Source: Brasenia schreberi (Eukaryota; Streptophyta; Magnoliopsida; Nymphaeales; Cabombaceae). Taken from it: 64,000 bases of DNA. A model generated the notes under the pieces. That model was not told the DNA's origin. It saw only the letters and a list, made by a program, of their open reading frames with translations, and made no database searches. Of the stretch, positions 33,471 to 43,635 are shown piece after piece; position 1 is the first letter of the stretch, and each line of letters opens with the position of its first letter. The DNA is taken from positions 13,507,501 through 13,571,500 of the forward strand of contig JAYKKT010000079.1 in assembly GCA_036023115.1 (NCBI GenBank), read 5' to 3'. A program made the position numbers and the translations under genes.

Positions 33471-34929
33471 CTCTATAAACACTAGAGCGACACAATGCTT
33501 TTATTAATGAATGAAGCTACATGTTATCTTAAAACTCTAAATCAAAACACAACTTCAACCCATTCGGTAAAGTACCTTGTGACATCTAAAATGAACCAAT
33601 GACCATTAGATGCAAGTGCAAATGTTGGATCAATGACATTAAATCCGTACGTGTAAAAAGGTCCAAGGATAACTATTTAAATGCAACTTTGATGCTGGTA
33701 CATAAATGATATGACCATGAATTTGACAATCATGTCAATGTCTAACATGCATGTAACAATCATGACTTAAAGTGGACCAATAATAATATACTTTAAGAAT
33801 CTTCTTTGCCATCATATAGACGTAAACATGGCCACCACTAGACATGTTCGGTTCTGGGTAAACCATAATCGTGGTTCTTAATCATTTGTTTTGGGTTTCT
33901 TGAAACTTGGAACGAAAACCAAAACATCCTAAGACCGGTTCTAGTTCAAGTTTCAAATCCATTGTGCCCTCTAGGAGTCAAACTCCCCTCCTAACCCAAT
34001 GGCAGGGTTGGCACAATCGTTGGTTCCATAGGAAATTCAGTTTCGGTTTGTACTACTAAGATACTTCTGAATTAATCATGTCTAGGCAACACAATCTCTC
34101 TCGTGCCACATGCACATAATGCCCTCTGCCTCAACTGAGTCAATGCATCTTAGTAGGACACTCAAGAACCCCCTTCTTATAGACAATGCCTTCAAGAAGG
34201 TGGTATTGAGAAGATAGTTTTCTAATGATCTTCCAATCTCTATGGATAGCATGTGGTGGAAACTCACTTGTCTCAAAGAAAACATTGATGTCATAAAATG
34301 AAGATAAAATATTGTTCCTAGGCTCAACACTACATATGATAGACTCAATAGAATTTTGCTCATAAGTAGCATGAGCCAACTTTTGAACCTCGATAGATCT
34401 TGTGCATAAACTAAAATTTAATGCAAACGAAGAGGCTATAGAGGACAAACTATCAACGAAAGTATTGTTCTCAAGCCCTGGGTGTATGAAAGAACAATGG
34501 TCAAACTAGTAGACTAGATTCTATGAACAACTGTATGATAGTCACAAATGATCATGTTGTATATGATCTTTAGGCCTTGAGTGAGAACATCATATTAAGC
34601 AACATTGTTAGAACACTCAAAGTGTAGTGGGAATCAAAGTGGGGATCCCTCGGGGAAAACTTAGACAACCCCGACACTTGCCTTAGCTCGAGTCTTAGAA
34701 ACATCAAAATATATTTTTCATGTATGAGTGACTTTCTCACTTATGAGCACTGGGTGCTTCTATATGTCAATCATTGTAATGATGTGCTCATTTTGAAAAC
34801 CATTCGATACTAGACTTGATCATCTAAAGGTGAACTCACTTAATGATAGACAAAGACTTGACCTTTTATGGACATCTGGGACTTATACCTAATGTTATAT
34901 TTTATGGGTAGTGACTGCCATTTACCAAG

Positions 34930-34934
34930 CATAC
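34930..34934. repeat. target-site duplication CATAC, left copy
   Basis: The partner CATAC is at 37402-37406. In the left arm the matching junction is GTATG at 11936-11940. Confidence 0.9.
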
Positions 34935-37401
34935 TGTAAAGACCTAAAAAAAAAATTCAAAATAAAATTTTTGATCTTTTAGAAATTTTGACTTTCTCAA
35001 ATAAAAATTATAGTTTTGGGTCTTTTAAGGGTTTCTCAAATAAAGATATCTTAAATAAACTTAGTTCCACACCAAGGGTTAAAGTGATTCGAGACCTACA
35101 CCCATCAAAAGGGTTAAAGCGGTCCAACACTTTACACTCAACAAAGGGTTAAAGTGATTGAAACAGTAAAGACTAACTCACGGAGCAAAAGTAGGTCACC
35201 CATGTAAACAAATATTAGGAATGAGACTAAATTATTTTTCAAAAAGAATATTTGAAGATTTTGTTAAAACTCGATATTTTCAAGTATACCTCAAATGAAA
35301 TGGTTTTAAATAATAAAAAAAGAAATATTTAAAACTATAAATCTTAACTGAAAAGATAATCAAGCAAAACAAAATTCCTGAACGTTGTTAGGATGAAAGC
35401 ATATGATCACTTAGAAGAAATGGAGTTTGAAGAAGCATAATTACAACACCTTTAAGGCTCATCCCAAGTTAATATCAATCCAATCCAACACTCGAGATGG
35501 TCCATCCCAAGGGAGTTGGTGATCGTAAGACGTGCAAGATTGAACTAATTCAAGTCAAGGTTAGAGTCTACTCAAGCCTCAAGTTCAAGCCAAAGGGCCA
35601 AGGAAGGCATCAAAGCAAAGCCATGGGTAAGGCACACGGTTGGGTGGAAATGATTCAACAAGGCATTTTGGTTCAAATTAAGACAAACTTGAATTAAGCC
35701 AAGCCAAGGATGAATAATTAAGTCCTACACGATGCAAAGATTGACCATGCCTAGCCATGAGCTTGACCAAGTGAGAACCACCCCCTTGACCTAAGCCATG
35801 AGGGTGAGCTACATCATGAACCAAGTGAAGACCACATCTAGGCGGGTGGCTCGATCAAGAGTGGGCTAGCCTACATGGCTCCCCAAAGGCTTATACCAGC
35901 CCACATGGACTAAGAAAGGGATCACTCCCCAACCCACATGCACCAATGTGTAGTTATGGACTAGATTTCCTTGGATAAAATCAAAACCACATTGAATATC
36001 AAGCCAAGACTCAAACCCATGGAAGGTCCTAGAGGCCCCCTTTGAAATCTATAAAAGGGGGCCTTGGGGGCTGGTTTGAGGGATTGAAGGGAGAGAAAAA
36101 ATCCTACAGCAAAAGAGAGAGAAAGAAAGAAAGAGAGAGAGAGGGAGGAATAAGAGGTGCCGCCCTCATCAAGCAGCCGACCACCACCCGATCCGCCATG
36201 ATAAAGGTCATCTCTTCCCTTCTATTTTTAGATTTCTTTCTTCTCCTCTTTCATTCAATTCAATGGGGTTGTAATTAAGGAGCTTATGACTCCATCTATG
36301 ATATAATAATTAAGGGTTATATTGTCTAATTTTTTTTACGTTTATCGATGCATGTTATGTGTATGATTTTCGGTTTCTCCTATCTTAATATATATTGTAA
36401 AGTCTTATATCCCTACTCCCCTCTATTCTTATGCTATAATCATAATTTTCTTCATTTACTTTAGTCATTTTATATTTTAATTGTTGTAGATTGTCTTTTA
36501 ATTCAGACGAAATGTATTTACATATTTTATAAAAACGAAAAATATATTTTCTGCACTTCACATATATCTGATGTATGATTTTTAATTTCTCACTCTCTGC
36601 TCTGAATATGCTAAAATTTTGAAAACCTAATCTACACACATAAACACACAATAAATAAAATTTACAAGAATTTTAGAATCGTATAACATCGTAAATAAAA
36701 TCAGAGAATACTGAGTAAAATCTGAATAGAGTCTATCAAACAAGACTATGTCTACAATTAACCAATTTTATTAAAAATAATTCCATAAGAAAGTTGAGAT
36801 TCATATCTTTCCAACAAGACTATGTTCATAGAAATCGGAGGTATGTGTACCAAGATATAGCCGTTTTTTTAAACCTTTGTATTTTTGTCACAAATCTACC
36901 ACGAATACTTGAGTAAGGTATGTTCTCGGATTTAATTCATCCATAAAACTTAAAATCGAAATAAAAATAGTTCTTGAATCTTCATATCAAACTGTGTTTT
37001 CTGTAAAATTTTCAAGATTTTTAGAGATTTGGAAGTTATAAAAAATCTAAAAAGGAAAATATGAAAACAAGTCTCTAAAAACAAAACAGTTTATGGTTTT
37101 AAGGATTTTGAAACACTTTCATTCAAAAGGCTAAGCTCACGATTTTTTTAAGTTTTTGGGAATTGAAATTGTATTTTGAAAATATACTAGATCTAAAACA
37201 ATATTCAAACCATTTAGGCTGACCCTTGAGCATCGGTTCAAGAAGGCCTAAATCGAAAAGAATTCACTTACCTACAATCGCTAAGGAAGTAAAAAATCAT
37301 TTTTGTTAGTTTGAGCAAATTAACTAGCACGCTTGCGCATTCGTAGCTTGTGAATATTTCAAGTCTCTATATGGACTTTAGAATAAAATTTCACATCTAC
37401 A
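34935..37401 (+). mobile_element. solo LTR of the Tat/Ogre family (2467 bp), antisense to element B
   Basis: It starts TGTAAAGACC and ends CACATCTACA, with CATAC on both sides. The 3' end (CTGACCCTTGAGCATCGGTT, then CACTTACCTACAATCGC) resembles that of the LTR at 4256-7530. A TATA box (TATAAAAG) is at 36050-36057, followed by a GA-rich leader. Small frames at 35497-35697 and 36042-36278 lie within it and have no known domain. Confidence 0.92.
36050..36057 (+). promoter_or_regulatory. TATA box of the solo LTR
   Basis: TATAAAAG, with the probable transcript start 25-35 bp downstream before the GA-rich leader. Confidence 0.55.
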
Positions 37402-37640
37402 CATACCAATGAGGATAAACTTCTCAAAATGGTGTCTAATTGGGTCTAAGTTTGAGATAACTCAAATATCAATAGATAGCATACAATGGCACAACAACCC
37501 ATACTAATGCTAGAGAAGTCTTTTCTAACCAGTTGTGCTTTTTCTTGTATATAACTAGGGCCTTTGAGATACAATATATAATAAATTCAATCTATCGATC
37601 ATCCTCATAACATGCTAGGAAGACTTCTAAGGATGACTAG
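37402..37640 (-). mobile_element. Ty3/gypsy element B, RNase H start (relic)
   Basis: On the far side of the solo LTR the minus strand reads YEDD, then ISKALVIYKKKHNW and LEKTSLALVWVV, and DPIRHHFEKFILIG running into MLGKWQ across the insertion. These match the first RNase H of element A. Stops and frame changes are present. Similarity fades beyond 37640. Confidence 0.82.
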
Positions 37641-38759
37641 TGCATAGACATGTAGAGAAGAAGTGGATGACCAAGAAAAGGGGTTTCTAAGGGTACGGGG
37701 ATTCAAGAGATTCTCATTTATCCGGTTGAAGGCTCTATAACACTATTATCCCACTCAAAGTGAGTATTGTTTTGGGTTAAATTGTTAAATGGTTTACATC
37801 TCATGATTAAGTTAGAGATAAGCTTTCGTTTAGCTTATATTTAACCTCTAAGACTTCTAAGTTATAATCAATATATATATATATAGTGGTTAGATCATGC
37901 CCACTACTTACACTACCCACTCATTTACCAACATTACTTTTCGGGGCATGAGTTTAATAACATTCTCTAACACCGTTTTTCAAAACCTTAACATTTTTTA
38001 ATTCACAGTCATGCAACCGAAAAGTAATGAGTAGGCATGTTGAAGGTGAGTAGATCCAATTTCCCCCCACATATATATTTATATATGCACATACAGGGTT
38101 TCCTAAGGTTGGTTTGATGATTTCAGGTTTGACACATTGAGGCAAGATGGTTTAGGTTATATCCAAGTACTCCCTCAAGCTTTGGCTATATTTAGATGAG
38201 TAGACACTAACCTAAAGATTAATTGGCAGATCTAGGTTCAACTAGGTCGATCTTAGTTAGTTATGGGATTTGGTTCAACAAATAAATATGTGAGGTAAGG
38301 CCAAGATTTATTAAGTTTGTGTGAAAGTGTGAGAGGGGTGGTAAATATAGTTCTATAGAATAGAGAAATAGCAATGTAATGTAATAGTTGAATATTGATT
38401 TTTTTTGAAGATGAGAGAACTACAACTTTAAAGTGAAATAGCGGGAAGAGCAACACGAGTCTAATATGCAATGTTAACTAGTTCTGATATGGAGTTAACA
38501 ATATCTATTCCTAAGACACTTAAATAAATTGAATCAATATGAATATGGGTGAACAAAGTGAGTATGTATGCCGAATTATGCAAGACAAATTTAAATATCT
38601 ATTCTTTAGACCATGTAATGCAATCAATAAGCTACTTATAAATTAAGATTAAGACACAATGTAGCTATTATGCCTTCAAGAAAACGAGCATGTTTTGTGG
38701 TATGTAAGGATTACTACTTATAAGATACTTGAGGATTGATAAGAGAGACATTGAGAGAT
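37641..38759. other. unassigned AT-rich DNA
   Basis: TA-dinucleotide runs near 37870 and 38083. No coding frame or terminus recognised. If element B is intact in layout, RT and gag have been lost from this interval. Confidence 0.4.
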
Positions 38760-40640
38760 CGATCACAAAGAGGGCTTCAGTCCTGCTTATATTTTTCTTT
38801 ATATCCCCAAAAGACAATCAAATGGTAAAATTACAAAATTTAGAGAGATGACCTTGAGCAACTTTATCTTTGAATTTTGCAACAATAAATGGGTCTTCAT
38901 TTCGTTTTGTGGTTGGACCAAGTACCCATTTGTATGAGCCTTGGGGGGGGGGCATCTAAATCTTTCTTGGCTTTGAAATGATTCAGCCCTAATATAATAT
39001 ATTCATTTCATGGAGGGCTGAGGTCAAGTTTTGAGTCTTGGATTAAATAGGTTAAGTCAAATAGGTATCAAGGTGACATGAGAAAGGGTTGACACCGGGT
39101 GTTCTAGGTGGGTTGACTAAGCTAAATACATCAAATAGGATTAAGTCAAATTTGGGACCAAAGAGGTTGAACTGAGCTTTGACTAATGTGGATTGAGTAT
39201 GATTGGTGCTATCTTGGATCAAGGCAGAGTTACTTAATTAGGGTCAAGTCGGTCGAACCGAGCTTGATCAAAATTCGAGTGAGGTCAAGTGGAGACCATT
39301 GATTCAAGTCAAAATCGAGCCAAACTAGATGAACTTTACATGTGGATAATTCCTTAAATTATATTAAAAATATAAAGAAAACAATTAATTTATTTATGTA
39401 AATAAAAGGCAATGTTGTTTTTCTAAATGAACTTTAATTAAATTTTTTCTCTATTTTCAGCAATCCATTCATATTCTTATCAATAATAAAACTTTAAATA
39501 CATGATATATATAAAAATAACCCCATATAAGCATATACATTTTAAAGTTTCATTTGTCCATGCTAATTCCACATTTAATGCCTTATATATATGTATATGT
39601 ATATGTATACACATGCAAGTATATATACTTTGAAATTCATTATATATACATGTATTTATACATAAGGGTTGGCATGTATATAGTGTATCCCATATGTGTA
39701 TAATTTTCTTAAAAAAACTTATGGATAAATATAGTATAAACCCGTTTGGGGCTCAATTCAGCATAGGTTGGAAACAAAGTGGGTGTAACAAGGTTAAATG
39801 CACTAAAGTATTATAAATCAAGTTCTAGACTCAAATGTACGTCAAAGGAACTGGACCCGTGTTAGTCGATCGAGCATGTTGGATGGTTCTTGTGAGACCC
39901 ACATTGATATCATATAGTTGCTACCAAATCTTCAAGTTGGATGTCTCTTCTCTTTGAAATATCTGTATTCATATTAATTGAATGCAGTGATGAAGTAGAT
40001 TTAGATATGTTCCTTAAGTGTTTGCTCCACATTTGTCTTCCTTTAAACTTGATCTGGATTTAGATTTGAGTTTTGGGGTCATATTGGATTAAATTACAAT
40101 AAAGCCCTACATTGTGGGCTTTAATCTCTTTTATAGCCATCTCAACTTGCTTTTCATTGGACCTAAATTTGTACAAATTAAACTGAGGATATCACTCCAT
40201 GTGCTTCAAAATCACTTTTGTTTCTTTTTTGACCCTCTTGGTTTTTCACTTTTCTTTGAATATAACATTTCACATACACGGAAGGAATATGTCGATAAAG
40301 CAGAAATGCAAGGACAATACATGAAAATCCATTACATCAAATACTTACACCACAACACACAACAATGACCTAAGAAGGTATTAGCTAATCTACAAGCTAA
40401 GATATCCCAAAGATAGATTATTTTAATATTTTAAAAACCAAGAGAATGCCACCAAAATTAAGATCTCGGTGATTTCCTAAACTTTCTCAACACTGAAAAT
40501 CAAATGAAAATGATTGTCCAAAAGGATTTAATTTGAATTAGTCCAAAACAAAGTGAATTCCATAATTTTGGAACCAAATCCAAAATCACAAATAAATAAA
40601 ATAGTGTAGTCATCTTAGATTATTGAAACTAGAATCTAAG
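38760..40640 (-). repeat. 1.9-kb direct repeat, right copy; probable LTR of element B
   Basis: It is the partner of 30965-32748, in the same orientation. It holds a longer form in places (extra TTAGATATGTTCCTTAAGTG near 40000). The repeat continues into integrase C-terminal coding at 40641-40955, so it is not simply the 5' LTR of a single element. Confidence 0.62.
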
Positions 40641-41064
40641 AATAGTATTGCCGACCATGAAAGCAATGACTCAAAGAAATCATTCCATGGGTGTGCAACA
40701 CTAGAAGTATCATGTAGATCCTTGGTTTTAGATTATTTTTAAGAAATACCCTCATATCATCAATATAAAAAACAACTATAATATTCAAGTCAAGTTTCAA
40801 TAAACACCATGAATAATATTTCTTTAAGTATTCGATGTTTATTGGATCAGACAAATCTCTCCCATCAACATTAGTGAGCCAGTAGGAATTACTAGAGGTA
40901 ACCCTTTTTACATAAGGCTCCTCCCAATTTAGATGACATATACCTAAAGGATGAGTGCATGCATTCACACCATTGTGTCTTCGTAGCATTCGCAAACATT
41001 TCTTCCTATCATATGCATTTGCATCTACTACTATTTTTGGTAGAGTGAGTACCATATTTGCCAT
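40641..41064 (-). mobile_element. Ty3/gypsy integrase C-terminus, second copy of element B end
   Basis: The minus strand reads HPLGICHLNWEEPYVKRV, SSNSYWLTNVDGRDLSDPIN and IEYLKKYYSW, the end of a Ty3 integrase. It retains the segment that is deleted in both 17150 and 32895. Sequence upstream in reading order (40956-41064) is different and unrecognised. Confidence 0.8.
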
Positions 41065-42170
41065 ATATCAGATATCACTTCTAAGCAAAACAATGGGTCT
41101 TTGTTGCTCACCATAAAAGATCCATCTAGAATAGTCTTGAGTAAAACCTTTTATTTGTTTTGGTCTTTTAAAACATCTATTACCTTATAACAAACATGGA
41201 CAATAGATTCTCCCACAATTTCGAGGTTGAGCATTTGTCATGGCATTATAAATAAAGTCATTCAATCCCACATAATAATCACTATCACGGATACATTAAC
41301 CTCCCATCGTACACCTATAAATTCAACTCCTATCTAATAAATAATCGACATCTTTGACGTTCACCTATGATATTGACAAAATTATAAGTAATAGTAATCA
41401 ATTAAGTTTCAAATGAAAATTAACTATTTTCTTATAATACATAAGACTTTATGATTGCCAAACTTGAGGAAATAGAGAATAAGCTCAAATAGTGGGGAGT
41501 CGCACGATCCCGCCTTAGCATAAAAGTGTTAAATTATATATAGGGCTTTTAAGCATGAATTAAGCATTCATCGAAATTGGCAAAAACATTGGAGCAAAAC
41601 ATATTCATCATAAAATCTAGTCAAAACAATGCCATAACACCAAAAAAAAGATAAGGAGATTCAACCGTCAAAGAAAAAAGTGATTACATCAATGAAAATA
41701 TCAAATATATAATACGAGTATGAAACAACTCAAGTATGAAATGGGCATGAAATAAATCAACGACTAATCACACAATATACTGATTAAATCAAATAAAATG
41801 GGTATACCCAATGATGCTTGGCAAATCGTTCTACCAATAGAAATGGAAAAGGGATAGAATGGAGAGAGAAATAATACCGGTAAGTAGATTGAATGGTAGA
41901 GCAACAACGAAGCAATGCCAGTCGTTTAGATGGATTTTGCAGGGACAAAGAGAATGAGAAATGAGAGGGAGAGGAAAAAGATCGAACACAGGAAAGAGAA
42001 AAGAAAGGGGAAGTTATCTCTACAGGTGAAACATAATCTTGCTGTTCACTTAAACTATTTCCGACTGTTGTTTCTGTGTAATTCGGTTGTTTGACAGCTG
42101 AAATATGTCGCATATAGATCCAACTATTCAAAACAGTCAATATTTTCCACCAATGGTTGGAATATCTAGT
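41065..42170. other. unassigned DNA
   Basis: No gene seen. A frame at 41784-42140 (-) is Ser-rich and of low complexity, with no recognised domain. Confidence 0.4.
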
Positions 42171-42747
42171 ATTGTGTATTTGATGGAGTCACCATGAATA
42201 ATGTGAAGAACCCCATTTTCATTAACCCGTACTGTTGTGATATCAATGTGAATGGCTGCCAGAGACTGGTCTTTATTGATTATTTCGTTGATATGAAGCC
42301 ATACCAATTATAGTTAAAAGCTTAAGAACCTAGAGACTGGTCTTTATTGATTATTTCGTTGATATGAAGCCATACCAATTATAGTTAAAAGCTTAAGAAC
42401 CTAGAAACATAGTAATTAGTACAAATTTGAGCTAAGTTATCGATAATATTGATCTTTCATGTCCACGTTGCAGAATTCTGTGGTCAAGATCTCACAAGTG
42501 ACTTATAACAACATTAAGGGCACGTCTGCGTCTCAAGTGGCTATAAATTTTGCCTGCAGCACCATCGTACCGTGCGAAGGCATCAAGATGTCCAACGTGC
42601 AGCTCACATACAATGGGCAACCTGCAATGTCATCGTGCTCGCACGCATATGGGAGTGTTAGTGACACCATGGTTCCACACGAGCTGCCTCCAATCATCGG
42701 GTAGCGCGAACCGCAAGCTCCTAGGTTTCTCCACCAGCAACATTTGA
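42171..42747 (+). pseudogene. polygalacturonase pseudogene, exon 3 end to exon 4
   Basis: 42171-42260 matches the end of exon 3 of the intact gene ([20 protein letters not shown]), with the splice donor region altered. Intron 3 follows, with a 71-bp tandem duplication, then exon 4 from about 42476 ([20 protein letters not shown]). A 2-bp deletion near 42678 shifts the frame; the intact gene's ending ([20 protein letters not shown]) continues in another frame to 42747. Exons 1 and 2 and all catalytic motifs are absent. Non-functional. Confidence 0.92.
42261..42402 (+). repeat. 71-bp tandem duplication in the pseudogene intron
   Basis: Copies 42261-42331 and 42332-42402 are essentially identical. 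The intact gene has this segment once (29285-29355), so the duplication is recent. Confidence 0.93.
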
Positions 42748-43023
42748 TCTCTGCTGTTTGATTTGATCGATTCTTCTGTAATGAAATAAAATGATAGAAC
42801 TAAAGGAAATAGGTATTCTTTTGTACTTGATTCGTAATAACATGTACTTAACAACCCTAGTTTAAAGTTCCAATAAAGTTGATATTTGTTAATTCCTTAT
42901 GATTCAACAATTTCCCTCATTGTAAATTGTCGTTCTCTTTGAACGCTCTTCGATGTAAACCCCTGCATAGAAATTTATTCTTTTAAAGTGTCCCTTACAT
43001 GTATTAAAAGACAACTACACAAA
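42748..43023 (+). other. 3' flank of the polygalacturonase pseudogene
   Basis: It parallels 29693-29933 after the intact gene, including the poly(A) signal at 42785-42790. The match breaks at 43023 and resumes at 47387. Confidence 0.8.
43006..43023. repeat. 18-bp target duplication, left copy
   Basis: AAAAGACAACTACACAAA; the right copy at 47387-47404 differs at one base. The empty site is in the intact gene's flank at about 29916-29933. Confidence 0.8.
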
Positions 43024-43029
43024 GCACCT

Positions 43030-43618
43030 TGTCACGGTTCAAATTCCAGGAGAAGTAGCACCGCACGAGGCGTAAGCACCTTGGAGGAGTGCGTATACAT
43101 GTGCACATTCCGCTCACCCATGTCATGAATGTGTGCAACCTTATACAACATTAAACTATAGTTAAGGTTGGTCACCCTTGCATGGGCATTGCTTCCTCAT
43201 AAACCCTTTTTATATACGAGTGCCCTAGTTTAGTGATACTGTAATAGGAGGTTCATTAGGACACGATGCATATCTAATCTGGATCTCATTCACCTGGTGG
43301 CTTCCAAAGCACACCACTGATGACTATCAATAGGCATCTCATGGCTTGAAGTAACTTCACTTACATGGAATAATAGAATGATCTTCACGCGAGTGTCTTC
43401 TTCTGTAGTGCATGAGTGTTACATGGAGAGCGTGTGACTAGGAAGAGCCGAGTGCGTGCTATTGTTTCATCTTTAATTGAAGGAAGAGGGTGTGAGAGAT
43501 CATACTCAAGTGTGATTATGTAACCATGTCAGTTTGAGAAGAAGGCAGAGAGTGAGGTGTTGATGTTGGTGGGTGATCTTCGGGTGTAGCTAAAGCTAGC
43601 ACTACGAGAACCGTCACA
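43030..43618 (+). repeat. left LTR of the non-autonomous element
   Basis: From AAGGTTGGTCACCCTTGCAT (about 43154) onwards it aligns with the right LTR to the CCGTCACA end. The first 120 bp is not in the right LTR and includes a B-box-like GGTTCAAATTCC. Confidence 0.8.
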
Positions 43619-43619
43619 A

Positions 43620-43635
43620 TTGGTATCAAAGCACT
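43620..43635 (+). other. primer-binding site
   Basis: TTGGTATCAAAGCACT directly after the LTR; plant elements primed by initiator tRNA-Met have TGGTATCAGAGC here. Confidence 0.75.

Larger units (their letters stand above)
32749..34934 (-). mobile_element. Ty3/gypsy element B, right arm, RNase H to integrase (relic)
   Basis: In minus order from 34929: MLGKWQSLPIKY, linker (EQNSIESIICSVEPRNNILS at 34140-34448), integrase zinc and core remnants, then 33141-33482 with FVIKELISRMRMLINCIIF and RVWHEKLYDTLWAHRTSIRI, and the C-terminal tail at 32900-33010. It is the reverse-complement copy of 11936-17309 but without the LINE. Better preserved than the left arm, still with many stops. Confidence 0.85.
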
